Shown: piece by piece, positions 17,986 to 26,707 of the stretch
Position numbering within the stretch: the first letter of the stretch is position 1
Layout of the letters: each line of letters starts with the position of its first letter
DNA from: Fluviicola sp. XM-24bin1
Lineage (GTDB): Bacteria; Bacteroidota; Bacteroidia; Flavobacteriales_D; Crocinitomicaceae
NCBI GenBank assembly: GCA_003149635.1
Contig: QCWI01000008.1
Coordinates: forward strand, 1 to 64,000
Length of the DNA stretch: 64,000 nt
Reading direction: 5' to 3'
The notes under the pieces: generated by a model
Told to the model about the DNA's origin: nothing
Databases searched by the model: none
Seen by the model: only the letters and a program-made list of their open reading frames with translations
Made by a program: the position numbers and the translations under genes

Positions 17986-18777
17986 ATGAGATTGTTGCTG
18001 GTATTCATTGGAGTTATTGCGTTTGGTTATGCCGGGCACACTCAAGAGTCTGATACCCTCAATCAAAAAGATGCGCAAGGCAGAAAGCAAGGTCATTGGA
18101 TTTATTAAGGAAAAGACCGGCCTTCATTGAATTACCCTCCCGATGGCAAAGTTGGGGAAGGAAAATATAAGGACGATCGAAAAGTAGGTGTTTGGATTAA
18201 GTATCACACCGATGGTAAGACGCCTAAATTGAAGGGAACTTATGAAAACAACAGACCGACAGGTCATTATCAGAAATTCTATAAGGATGGAACTTTGCTG
18301 GAAGAAGGATTTATTGACCTATCTCGGCCTGTAGATCGGAGTACTTTAGGTCGTGTACGGATTCAAACCAAATGTGATTTCAGATCGAAGGGAGTTACCT
18401 TCGGTAGCGGTCAGGTTTTTGACCAATACGGCAATCCGATCATTCCGCATGTTCCTGATGATACGATTACGGAAGCTGAAATTCAACCCATCTACCTTAT
18501 GGATACTACTGCTAAAACGGGAGAGGCTCAGTTTCTTATGGAAATCTATCCAGTACAAGATGATACGCTGCGACATTACATTGGAAAAGCTGGAGAAAAC
18601 AAACGCTTTTCTGGCTATCACATGATTTACGACGAAAATGATGAAATCTTTATTGAAGGAAATTTCAAAGATTGTCGATTTCTAGAAGGAAAAATCTACG
18701 AATATGATGAAGATGGGATCTTGCTTCGAATTAAAGTTTATAATAACGGGCGATATGCTCGTGAGGGCGAATTGTAA
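17986..18777 (+). pseudogene. MORN-repeat secreted protein gene interrupted by one in-frame TAA
   Basis: From the ATG at 17986 the frame encodes a signal-like segment (MRLLLVFIGVIAFGYAGHTQ) and the start of a MORN-type unit (DAQGRKQGHWIY). A TAA at 18106-18108 (codon 41) then stops it. Without a frame change the coding resumes at once (GKDRPSLNYPPDGKVGEGKY ...) and runs to 18777. The remainder has toxin-antitoxin-like MORN_2 repeats such as GTYENNRPTGHYQKFYKDGT and EGNFKDCRF. A single base substitution explains the break. It is either a recent pseudogene, a sequencing error, or stop-codon readthrough. If the second part is translated alone it lacks a secretion signal. Confidence 0.75.
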
Positions 18778-18784
18778 GACACTA

Positions 18785-18827
18785 AAAAAGCCCTGCGCTT
18801 CGAGAACCTCAGCGAACAGGGCTTTAT
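18785..18827 (-). terminator. Terminator of gdhA
   Basis: Stem AAAGCCCTG (18787-18795) / CAGGGCTTT (18817-18825) with an inner CGCT/AGCG stem. The T run is better on the minus strand, though it may also stop the MORN transcript. Confidence 0.75.
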
Positions 18828-18845
18828 ATTTCGTTCGAATGGTTC

Positions 18846-20198
18846 TTACACCAATCCTTGATCGATCATAGCATCTGCTACCTTAACGAAACCAGCAATG
18901 TTGGCTCCTTTTACGTAGTCGATTGATCCATCGTCGTTTTTACCATATTTCACACATGCTTCGTGAATGGAAACCATGATAGCGTGTAGTTTCTGATCTA
19001 CTTCTTCACGTGTCCAGTTCATACGCAATGAGTTCTGTGACATCTCCAATCCTGAAGTGGCAACACCTCCAGCGTTAGAAGCTTTTCCTGGTGAGAACAA
19101 TACTCCAGCACCCTGGAATACTGCAATTGCTTCAGGCGTACAAGGCATGTTAGCTCCTTCCGCTACCGCCATAACACCGTTGTCAACCAACATTTGTGCT
19201 TCGTCACCGTTCAATTCGTTTTGCGTTGCACATGGAAGCGCTACGTCTACTTTCTGCGACCAAGGACGATCGCCAGCGAAGAATTCAAATCCGAATTTAT
19301 CAGCCATTTCTTTCACACGTCCACGACGTACGTTTTTCAAATCCATCAAGTACGCCAAGTGCTCTGAATGGAATCCGTCAACAGCGTAAACATATCCTGA
19401 TGAATCAGAAACCGTCACTACTTTACCTCCAAGGTGGATTACTTTTTCCAATGCGTATTGCGCTACGTTTCCAGATCCTGAAATTGCAACCGTTTTTCCT
19501 TTGAAGCTGTCGTCTTTTGTTGCTAACATCTCCTGAGCGAAGTACACAGTTCCGTATCCGGTTGCTTCTGGACGAATCAAAGATCCTCCCCAGTTCAATC
19601 CTTTACCAGTCAAAACTCCTGTAAACTCATTACGAAGACGCTTGTACTGACCGAACATGTAACCGATCTCACGTCCACCAACACCAATATCACCTGCAGG
19701 TACATCTGTATCTGGGCCAATGTGACGTTGCAATTCTGTCATGAATGATTGACAGAACTTCATTACTTCGTTGTCTGATTTTCCTTTCGGATCGAAATCA
19801 GAACCTCCTTTACCACCTCCCATTGGAAGTGTAGTCAATGAGTTTTTAAAGATTTGCTCGAATCCTAGGAATTTCAAAATCGAAAGGTTCACTGAAGGGT
19901 GAAAACGCAAACCTCCTTTGTAAGGCCCAATTGCTGAGTTAAATTCAACACGGTATCCGCGGTTCACTTGAACTTCACCATTGTCATCCAACCATGGAAC
20001 ACGGAACATAATCACGCGTTCTGGCTCCACAATGCGATCCAAAATTTTCGCCTCTTTGTACTTTGGGGTTTCTTCGATCACAGGAACTACCGCCTCTGCT
20101 ACCTCGTGCACTGCCTGTAGAAATTCCGCTTCGTGACCATGAGATGCCTTTACTTTTTCCATAAAAGCATCGATCTGAGCTTGATATTTATTTGACAT
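18846..20198 (-). CDS. gdhA: NADP-type glutamate dehydrogenase
   Basis: 450 residues from the ATG at 20198 ([16 protein letters not shown]); the earlier ATG at 20234 adds a poor 12-residue leader. This is the typical length of hexameric bacterial GDH. The catalytic stretch [13 protein letters not shown] is at 125-137 (Lys130), [14 protein letters not shown] precedes it, and the Rossmann motif [13 protein letters not shown] follows at about 240. The enzyme converts 2-oxoglutarate and ammonia to glutamate. Coenzyme preference is inferred from overall likeness to the NADP-dependent E. coli type. Confidence 0.96.
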   Translation of the reverse strand: MSNKYQAQIDAFMEKVKASHGHEAEFLQAVHEVAEAVVPVIEETPKYKEAKILDRIVEPERVIMFRVPWLDDNGEVQVNRGYRVEFNSAIGPYKGGLRFHPSVNLSILKFLGFEQIFKNSLTTLPMGGGKGGSDFDPKGKSDNEVMKFCQSFMTELQRHIGPDTDVPAGDIGVGGREIGYMFGQYKRLRNEFTGVLTGKGLNWGGSLIRPEATGYGTVYFAQEMLATKDDSFKGKTVAISGSGNVAQYALEKVIHLGGKVVTVSDSSGYVYAVDGFHSEHLAYLMDLKNVRRGRVKEMADKFGFEFFAGDRPWSQKVDVALPCATQNELNGDEAQMLVDNGVMAVAEGANMPCTPEAIAVFQGAGVLFSPGKASNAGGVATSGLEMSQNSLRMNWTREEVDQKLHAIMVSIHEACVKYGKNDDGSIDYVKGANIAGFVKVADAMIDQGLV

Positions 20199-20221
20199 TA
20201 GAAATGTTTTAAGTCGAGCGA

Positions 20222-20229
20222 CAAAAGTA
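20222..20229 (-). promoter_or_regulatory. -7 box of the gdhA promoter
   Basis: Minus-strand TACTTTTG fits TAnnTTTG and lies 23 bases before the ATG at 20198. Confidence 0.45.
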
Positions 20230-20330
20230 ATCAATTTTTAAGATCAGGATTCCAATTTATAATCGATATTTGGAATGCTAAAGTCCACGGATAATGACGC
20301 CATAATTTCTGCGCTCCATAGTATATTCCA

Positions 20331-20338
20331 TATCTTTG
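20331..20338 (+). promoter_or_regulatory. -7 box upstream of the CHU_C adhesin
   Basis: TATCTTTG, exact match, about 105 bases before the ATG at 20443. This is the long-leader exception among the promoters here. No TTG at the usual spacing. Confidence 0.5.
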
Positions 20339-20442
20339 CGGCAGCTAACTAACAGATAAAATACCCTCCCCACCGAGCAACTATTTGATTGCTGCCTCGT
20401 CTAAGAGACAACAATCGACAAAAGAAATACTACAACAGCGAT

Positions 20443-23121
20443 ATGTTTCGAACAAAAAATATACTAGCTAGCCTACTTTTTACAGCTTCCTTTTCACATG
20501 TGGCAACGGCCCAAAACATCTGTTTGGGAACAGACGCGACTATTTGTGCGGGACAATCCGTAACGCTTGAGGATTGTGGTAATTACGGCGCAGGTTCAAC
20601 AGGTGTACCTTATACCTTACTACCAATCGGTTACAGCCCGGATCCATTTGGAGGTACAGGTACCGTAAACTTGTCGGATGATTCCTTTAGTGGTGTAATT
20701 CCAATTGGATTTAACTTCTGTTTTTATGGAAACACACACAATTCATTGGTAATTAGCTCCAACAACTACGTTTCGTTTGATTTAGGAAACGCGAATGGAT
20801 ATTCTCCTTGGGTTACCACTCCAATTGCAAATGCCGGAGCGAACCAAACGCACAACGCAATTATGGCGCCTTGGCAGGATATCAACCCTGGTATTGGAGG
20901 AACAATCAGTTATGCTACTTACGGAACGGCGCCCAACCGTCGATTTGTCGTGACTTGGGATAACGTACCGATGTTTAGCTGTACTGGAACTTTATACTCG
21001 AGTCAGATTAAAATCTTTGAAACAACGAATGAAATTGAAACGCACATTGTAGACAAACAAATTTGTGCGACATGGAACAGTGGAAATGCGGTTCACGGTG
21101 TACATTCACCGGGAGGAACAGATGCATTGACCGTTCCGGGACGTAACAATACTCAATGGAGCGTAGTCAACGAAGGGTATTTATGGACACCTCAATTGAG
21201 CGTTCAGTGGGTGGATTCACAAGGAAATACTTGGCCATACACTGGAACAACATTAACCGTAACTCCAACGCCTATTCCTCCATCGGATTCTGTTGGATAT
21301 TGGCTAGAAGCAATCGATAACTGTGGTACGGCCATGGGAAGTTCGGATACTACATGGATTACAGTTACCTCAACAAGTGTGACGGCCTCCATGACGCCTG
21401 ACATTTGTACATCGAACATAGGAACAGTTACGGCAACGACGACCTCAGGTACTGGGCCGTTTAACTATAACTGGCCTGGATTGGGTGGAGCGACAACTCC
21501 AACAGTCACTGGTGTTGGAGCTGGAAACTATACGGTAAACGTAACAGATGCCAACGGATGTACTGCCAGTGCGAGCATTCTGGTAACAGATACACCGGCA
21601 AGTTTCCAAGGATCAGCTACGGTAGTGACATGTGCTGGAGGAAATGACGGAACGGCGTTCGCTGAGATGGTGCCACCACTAGGAAACATTACTTATCTGT
21701 GGGATGATCCAATGGCTCAGACGACACAAACAGCGGTTGGATTAACAGCGGGACAATACACATGTACGATTACCTCTGATATCGGATGTACGGGTACCGT
21801 GGTCGTTGACGTTTTAGAAATTCCACCATTAACTGTAAATATTACATCCCAAACCGACGTAACGTGTAACAGCGGAAACGACGGTATGGTGACATTGACT
21901 GCGACGCAAGGAACTGCTCCTTACACGTATGTATGGGACAATTCAGCTTCGACGACGAACGTCGCAAATGACCTTGTTGTTGGGCCGCACCAGATTATCG
22001 TGACCGATGCCAATGGATGTTCAGTAACGGTGAATGCTGTATTGAACGAGCCGCCAGCTTTGGATATTTCGTTCATCACACCGAATACGCAAATCTGTCC
22101 AGAAGATGACATTACTTTGGAAGTAACAGGCACAGGAGGTTCATCTCCTTATACATTTACTTGGTCACAAGGTGGAAATGTGATTGGAACTGGAGATCAA
22201 ATTACGGTCGATCCAACGACAACAAACACAGAATACTGCGTGACATTGTCAGAAGCGTGTGGTTCGCCAACGGATCAGGAATGTGTGATCATCACCTTCC
22301 CGACTCCAATTGAGCCAAATGCCGTTCCAGATTTGTACGAGAAATGTGTGCCAGATGTATTCGAATTCACGAACACTTCAGTAAATGGTGCTGAAATTGC
22401 TACCGCCTACTGGGATTTCGGATTTGGCAATTACCAAGTACTTGAAAACGGTAATGATTCAACATCACTATACTTCACAGACGTTGGAACGTATGATTTG
22501 ATCATGACCGTTACTTCCATCTACGGCTGTGTGTATGAGGACACCGTATTCAACATTATTGAAGTGAAACCAGTGCCTACGGCAGATTTCAACTTTTCAA
22601 GCAATCCAGCGACGATTTTTGAGACTACTGTGACCATGCAGGATAAGTCGTCACCGGATGTTGTTCAATGGACATGGGACAGTCCATTCTCTTCGCCAAT
22701 GACTAGTTCACTAACGAATCCGACTTTCGTATTCCCTGAAGGCGAAGTAGGACAATATCCCGTTCAATTGGTTGTGGAGACAGAATTGGGTTGTACAGAT
22801 ACGGTAACCTACATCATGAACATCGTTGAAGATGTATTGTTCTACGCTCCAAATGCGTTTACACCAGATGGCGATGAATTCAACCAAACTTGGAAAGTGG
22901 AAGTTGCCGGAATTGATGAGTTCAACTTCGAGTTGATCATCTTCAATCGCTGGGGAGAAATTGTTTGGGAAACGCGTGATCCAAATGTTGGATGGGATGG
23001 AACGTATGGAAAAGACGGCCGTCCAGTTCAAGATGGAGTATATGCATGGATAGCTCGCGTAGCGGTTCCATACAACGATGATAAATTGGAATACAGCGGA
23101 ACGATCAATTTGATCCGCTAA
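20443..23121 (+). CDS. Large secreted adhesin-like protein with SprB-type repeats and gliding-motility C-terminal domain (CHU_C)
   Basis: 892 residues from the ATG at 20443 (signal peptide MFRTKNILASLLFTASFSHVATAQ). An N-terminal beta-rich domain (IPIGFNFCFYGNTHNSLVIS ... NRRFVVTWDNVP) resembles nidogen-like domains. Three or so SprB-type repeats follow (VTDANGCTASASI, TCAGGNDGTA, VTDANGCSVTV; about residues 330-545), then PKD-like domains (TAYWDFGFGNYQVL). The C-terminal 90 residues (FYAPNAFTPDGDEFN, FNRWGEIVWE, GWDGTYGKDGRPVQDGVYAW) are the CHU_C / T9SS type B domain. Expected at the cell surface; adhesion or gliding role is inference. Confidence 0.9.
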   Translation: MFRTKNILASLLFTASFSHVATAQNICLGTDATICAGQSVTLEDCGNYGAGSTGVPYTLLPIGYSPDPFGGTGTVNLSDDSFSGVIPIGFNFCFYGNTHNSLVISSNNYVSFDLGNANGYSPWVTTPIANAGANQTHNAIMAPWQDINPGIGGTISYATYGTAPNRRFVVTWDNVPMFSCTGTLYSSQIKIFETTNEIETHIVDKQICATWNSGNAVHGVHSPGGTDALTVPGRNNTQWSVVNEGYLWTPQLSVQWVDSQGNTWPYTGTTLTVTPTPIPPSDSVGYWLEAIDNCGTAMGSSDTTWITVTSTSVTASMTPDICTSNIGTVTATTTSGTGPFNYNWPGLGGATTPTVTGVGAGNYTVNVTDANGCTASASILVTDTPASFQGSATVVTCAGGNDGTAFAEMVPPLGNITYLWDDPMAQTTQTAVGLTAGQYTCTITSDIGCTGTVVVDVLEIPPLTVNITSQTDVTCNSGNDGMVTLTATQGTAPYTYVWDNSASTTNVANDLVVGPHQIIVTDANGCSVTVNAVLNEPPALDISFITPNTQICPEDDITLEVTGTGGSSPYTFTWSQGGNVIGTGDQITVDPTTTNTEYCVTLSEACGSPTDQECVIITFPTPIEPNAVPDLYEKCVPDVFEFTNTSVNGAEIATAYWDFGFGNYQVLENGNDSTSLYFTDVGTYDLIMTVTSIYGCVYEDTVFNIIEVKPVPTADFNFSSNPATIFETTVTMQDKSSPDVVQWTWDSPFSSPMTSSLTNPTFVFPEGEVGQYPVQLVVETELGCTDTVTYIMNIVEDVLFYAPNAFTPDGDEFNQTWKVEVAGIDEFNFELIIFNRWGEIVWETRDPNVGWDGTYGKDGRPVQDGVYAWIARVAVPYNDDKLEYSGTINLIR

Positions 23122-23140
23122 AGAATAAACATCTACTTTT

Positions 23141-23173
23141 TACAGCCTCGGTTTTTTGACCGGGGCTTTTTTT
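23141..23173 (+). terminator. Terminator of the CHU_C protein gene
   Basis: Stem AGCCTCGG (23144-23151) / CCGGGGCT (23160-23167) followed by a long T run. Confidence 0.8.
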
Positions 23174-23529
23174 CGCTCAAAATATCGGATGCCCAGAATA
23201 GCTTTTAACCGCACCACTTCGACGTGCTCAGTACTGCGCTCCAAACGATAATTACCGAGAGAATAGCTAAACGGCACATTGAGCGTAGTCGAAATGTGAA
23301 CTTTCAACCAGATCACCGTGTATTTGACTTCGTCGCTGCTTGACGGTCGGCTACGCTCAATGCTCTAACTTTACCTTAAAAAGATTGAAACAAGCATTTT
23401 GCCGCAATATCCCAAAGCGATAACTAGTCAAACGAATCAAATTATGGACACAGTCTTTTTTCTTTCTTCTTTCCGTCTTTTCTCTACTTTATTTCGAATT
23501 GGCATCTTCTTTGATTAATATTAGTAAGT
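23174..23529. other. Intergenic region with TTCGAC...GCTCA repeats
   Basis: Holds a cluster of short repeats of the TTCGACTACGCTCAATG kind on both strands (near 23217-23250, 23278-23300 and 23348-23366), then AT-rich DNA and the promoter of the DUF4197 gene. No gene seen. Confidence 0.65.
23215..23370. repeat. Cluster of TTCGACTACGCTCA-type repeats
   Basis: CATTGAGCGTAGTCGAAATG at 23278-23297 is the inverted form. CTTCGACGTGCTCAGTACTG near 23218 and GGCTACGCTCAATGCTC near 23349 are related units. Others occur near 5622 and 45685. The same words are common between genes in Bacteroidota. Confidence 0.6.
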
Positions 23530-23532
23530 TTG
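23499..23532 (+). promoter_or_regulatory. Promoter of the DUF4197 lipoprotein
   Basis: TTG (23499-23501), 23-base spacer, TAAGTTTG (23525-23532). The ATG at 23539 is only six bases downstream of the box. Confidence 0.55.
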
Positions 23533-23538
23533 AAAAAA

Positions 23539-24288
23539 ATGAAGATGAAAAAGCTATTAATCCCTATTACTATAGTCGCGGCGCTTGTGATCACTTCATG
23601 TGATGTTTTGGAAACTGCTGCGAATGATATTTTAACAACTGACGGCGGTTCTTCAGAACCAGCTTTGACGGAAGGTGAAGTAGCCTCCGGATTGAAAGAA
23701 GCATTGTCCGTTGGTATTACGAATGCAGTGGATGTTACGTCCGTTGTAGACGGATTCCTTGGAAACGCAGAAATTCGTTTGCCGTTCCCTCCAGACGCGA
23801 TTAAGGTTCGTGAAAAAGCCATCGAATGGGGATTACAAGGACAAGTTGATAAATTCGAGACGACATTGAATCGTGCTGCTGAAGAAGCGTGTAAAGAAGC
23901 GCTCCCTATCTTCAAAAATGCGATTACTTCTATGACAATTCAAGATGCTTTTGGCATTTTGAACGGCGGTGAAGGCGCAGCAACTAATTACTTGAAAGGA
24001 AAGACAACAAATGATTTAGTTACAGCTTTCCGTCCGAAAGTAGATGCAGCTATTGCGAAGGTGAAATTGACCGAATACTGGGATCCTATGGCGGAGAAGT
24101 ATAATACGGCGATGACCTTCACAGGAGGTGAGAAAGTAAATACGGATTTAGGAGATTACGTAACGCGTCGTGCTATTACAGGATTGTTCACGATGGTGGA
24201 AAAAGAAGAAAACAAAATTCGAATGGATCCAGTTGCCCGAGTATCTGAATTGCTTCAGAAAGTATTCGGTAGCATTACAGGAAACTAG
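23539..24288 (+). CDS. DUF4197 family lipoprotein
   Basis: 249 residues from the ATG at 23539; the TTG at 23530 lies inside the promoter box. Lipoprotein signal MKMKKLLIPITIVAALVITSC. The mature protein is all alpha and carries DUF4197 hallmarks: ASGLKEALSVGITNAVD, IRLPFPPDAIKVREK, FETTLNRAAEEACKEALPIF, and a DAFGILNGGEGAATNYLKGKT stretch with the conserved glycines. Membrane-anchored, periplasm-facing. Function of the family is unknown. Confidence 0.9.
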   Translation: MKMKKLLIPITIVAALVITSCDVLETAANDILTTDGGSSEPALTEGEVASGLKEALSVGITNAVDVTSVVDGFLGNAEIRLPFPPDAIKVREKAIEWGLQGQVDKFETTLNRAAEEACKEALPIFKNAITSMTIQDAFGILNGGEGAATNYLKGKTTNDLVTAFRPKVDAAIAKVKLTEYWDPMAEKYNTAMTFTGGEKVNTDLGDYVTRRAITGLFTMVEKEENKIRMDPVARVSELLQKVFGSITGN

Positions 24289-24309
24289 TCGATAATTATA
24301 TTAGGATGA

Positions 24310-24334
24310 AGAGGCGCTTTCGGGCGCCTTTTTT
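24310..24334 (+). terminator. Terminator of the DUF4197 gene
   Basis: Stem AGGCGC (24312-24317) / GCGCCT (24324-24329) around TTTCGG, followed by a T run. Confidence 0.85.
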
Positions 24335-24391
24335 AAATAATGAAAATTGTGTAAAATAATCACATTCCGCCTACTGTTATCGAAAACTCCT

Positions 24392-24465
24392 GAGTCCTTT
24401 CCTCTTCTCAAGGGAGTAGGGATTCTGCCCTGTCCCCTTGAGGGGACTTTAGGGGTGACGAATCA
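24392..24465. repeat. Intergenic CCCCTTGAGGGGACTTTAGGGG-type repeat
   Basis: Contains TCTTCTCAAGGGAGTAGGGA and CCCCTTGAGGGGACTTTAGG, two partly complementary arms. Such words are frequent between Bacteroidota genes. One copy in this window. Confidence 0.55.
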
Positions 24466-24531
24466 ATAATATAAGTTACTTTGTTAGTAACTATATGAGA
24501 TAATAACCGTATAGCTAAACAAATCAACAAT

Positions 24532-25395
24532 ATGCAATATCCTCCTACTGAATTGGTTCTTGATGCTCAAGGAAGAGTGTATCATCTTGGCTTGGCGCCT
24601 GAAGATATTGCCGATACCATAATATTGGTGGGAGATCAAGGCCGCGTAGACTTGGTGGCGAGCAATTTTAATAGCATTCAGCATTCGTCTCAGCACCGCG
24701 AATTTTACTGCATCACTGGGACATACAAAGGAAAGCGCATCTCAGCTTTATCTACAGGAATTGGAACGGATAACATCGATATTACGATCAATGAATTGGA
24801 TGCTTTGGCGAATATCGATCTAGAGAAACGAGAAGATAAGTCTGAGCACAAATCACTGCAATTAATTCGAATTGGAACCTGCGGGATCTTGCATCCAGAA
24901 GTTCCAGTTCATTCCTACATACTTTCAACACACGCCTTTGGAATTGATAATGTGGCGCATTTCTACGAGGTACCTTTCGATTCCGAGGAAGAAGCCCTTA
25001 ATGAAGCTATTGGTGCACATGTAGCATTTCCAGACAAGGTAAAAACCTACATTTCCAAAGCTTCGGAAGAGATTGTATCCCTATTGGATTCCGATCAAAC
25101 GGAAAATGGAATTACCGTTACTTCCAGTGGATTTTATGGGCCTCAGGGACGACAATTGCGTTTGAAGAACCGCACGAGTCATATCAACGATCGCTTGTCT
25201 TCGTTTAAACATGATGAACATCGGATTACCAATTTTGAAATGGAAAGCTCTGCCCTCTTCTCTTTGGGACGCGCGCTTGGACATCAATGCGGAACCATTT
25301 GTTTGGGAATTGCCAACCGTCCGAATAAAGAATTCTCCAGTGGTTATAAGGAAGCCATGGAAGAGTTAATTCGGTATGTTTTGGATCGGGTGTAG
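24532..25395 (+). CDS. Nucleoside phosphorylase family protein (uridine phosphorylase-like)
   Basis: 287 residues. Family features are ILVGDQGRVDLVASNF near the N-terminus (phosphate-binding GD..R), ISALSTGIGTDNIDITINEL, the IRIGTCGIL turn, and late TNFEMESSALFSLGRALGH with the ribose-binding MES. This order matches the PNP/UDP superfamily, which cleaves nucleosides with phosphate. Base specificity is not certain. No signal peptide. It stands alone, followed by GAAGGTTGAAAG repeats and the convergent NlpC-like gene. Confidence 0.9.
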   Translation: MQYPPTELVLDAQGRVYHLGLAPEDIADTIILVGDQGRVDLVASNFNSIQHSSQHREFYCITGTYKGKRISALSTGIGTDNIDITINELDALANIDLEKREDKSEHKSLQLIRIGTCGILHPEVPVHSYILSTHAFGIDNVAHFYEVPFDSEEEALNEAIGAHVAFPDKVKTYISKASEEIVSLLDSDQTENGITVTSSGFYGPQGRQLRLKNRTSHINDRLSSFKHDEHRITNFEMESSALFSLGRALGHQCGTICLGIANRPNKEFSSGYKEAMEELIRYVLDRV

Positions 25396-25480
25396 AAAGT
25401 TGGTTGAAGGTTGAAGGCTGAAAGTAGAAAACAAAAAGCTGAAGGTTGAAAGTATCTTTTCGCTTTTCACTTTTTACCAA
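25396..25480. repeat. AAAGTTGAAGG-type intergenic repeat
   Basis: Short imperfect units GTTGAAGGTTGAAGGCTGAAAG and GCTGAAGGTTGAAAG. Related words recur near 34697-34735 (GCTGAAAGCTGAAAGC). Confidence 0.5.
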
Positions 25481-25492
25481 CAAAGTACTTCC

Positions 25493-25990
25493 CTACTTTG
25501 TTTTTCCCTGCGGACGATACACCATAATCTTTCCCTTCTTCATGTCTTCGATTCGGAAAAGCGTGGTTCCTACCTTTCGGCCATGTTGACCTGTATTCTG
25601 ATGAATTAAAATGATATTTCCATCTGGCAATACTTCGTGCACAATCGCCGTGTGATGCTTCATCTCTTCTTCGAAGGTGTACTTGCCATCTTCCCAGGTG
25701 ATCTTCACATTCTTGAATTGAATGATATCTCCGGGATAAACACAATCCGTTTTGTGATTGATTATGGTACCGTACTCCTCATAGCCATCCCAATCTGCAC
25801 CTGTTTCGTCCAGCACCATTTGCGCCAAATCCCAGCATTCGCCAGTTCCCACCTTTTTGTTGAGTTCAGCGCTGGCCAATTCTACAATCCGCTCGTTCAA
25901 GGCGGGAGTTTCATCGCATCCTTCCTGCGCCGAAGCACCAAATGGAAGAAGAAAAAAGAGTATTAAGTATCGCATATCCAAATAACGCAT
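25493..25990 (-). CDS. Secreted NlpC/P60- or CHAP-like protein
   Basis: 165 residues with a signal peptide ending near GASAQ; the ATG at 25975 is an equally good start. A papain-like cysteine hydrolase core is suggested by GECWDLAQMVLDE (Cys at the start of a helix), then YPGDIIQFKN and HHTAIVHEVLPDGNIILIHQN, with histidines at the places expected for NlpC/P60 or CHAP folds. A role in cleaving cell-wall peptides or amides is inference. It begins within a few bases of the cutC stop and ends the GH20 operon. Confidence 0.65.
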   Translation of the reverse strand: MRYLDMRYLILFFLLPFGASAQEGCDETPALNERIVELASAELNKKVGTGECWDLAQMVLDETGADWDGYEEYGTIINHKTDCVYPGDIIQFKNVKITWEDGKYTFEEEMKHHTAIVHEVLPDGNIILIHQNTGQHGRKVGTTLFRIEDMKKGKIMVYRPQGKTK

Positions 25991-25996
25991 TTAGAG

Positions 25997-26707
25997 TTAA
26001 AATCTTACATCTTTCCCAAATTCCTGAAGGATGCGTGTCAGTTTCTTTTCGTTTACTGCGAGAACGCTTTCGCGGAACTTGGAATCTTCATCAATGATAT
26101 CCTTCTGAGTTGCTGAAAAGTGAATGGCGTCAGGTTTTAGTTCATTCTTGAGCTTAGAGATGTTCGAAGCATTAACACCACCTCCCGACATGATCTCAAT
26201 TCTGCCGTTGGCGTACTCCTTCATTTTAACCAAGTTATCAAATCCGAGGTCGACATTTCGAGCCAATCCTGATGTGAGAATTCGATCGAATTCCAAATCA
26301 ATTAATTTGTCCATCCCTTTCTCGAATCGAACTAAATCATCGAACGCCCGATGAAAAGTCAATTGCATTCCATCTGCGAGACGTTTCATCTTTTCGAGGG
26401 TATCCCGATCCATCCAGCCATCTTCATTGTACAGTCCAACGGCGACGCCATGTGCGCCAATCGCCTTACATTCACGAATATCGCGGAGCATGATCTCAAT
26501 TTCATCTTCATCGTAGATAAAACCTCCGGCTCTAGGACGAATCAACACGTGCGTTTCGATTCCCTTGGCCAAGGCAAATTCTATCATTCCAGGCGAAGGC
26601 GTCATTCCACCTTGTTCCAAATTCTGACACAATTCAATACGATCGAAATTGTACTTTTTTGCCAACCGAATGGCATCCAACGAAGCCGCGCAAAGCTCTA
26701 GTTTCAT
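25997..26707 (-). CDS. cutC: CutC family protein (copper homeostasis annotation)
   Basis: 236 residues, a TIM-barrel typical of CutC: KLELCAASLDAI, RIELCQNLEQGGMTPSPG, THVLIRPRAGGF, THRAFD and IMSGGGVNASNI are family hallmarks. The family was named for copper sensitivity in E. coli, but its biochemical role is not settled. The ATG overlaps the stop of the GH20 gene by four bases, so the two are translationally coupled. That context hints at carbohydrate rather than copper metabolism (inference). Confidence 0.92.
   Translation of the reverse strand: MKLELCAASLDAIRLAKKYNFDRIELCQNLEQGGMTPSPGMIEFALAKGIETHVLIRPRAGGFIYDEDEIEIMLRDIRECKAIGAHGVAVGLYNEDGWMDRDTLEKMKRLADGMQLTFHRAFDDLVRFEKGMDKLIDLEFDRILTSGLARNVDLGFDNLVKMKEYANGRIEIMSGGGVNASNISKLKNELKPDAIHFSATQKDIIDEDSKFRESVLAVNEKKLTRILQEFGKDVRF

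Noticed and set aside
25997-26707. CutC as a proven copper protein
   Set aside because: Family name only; no metal-binding motif stands out and context favours another role.
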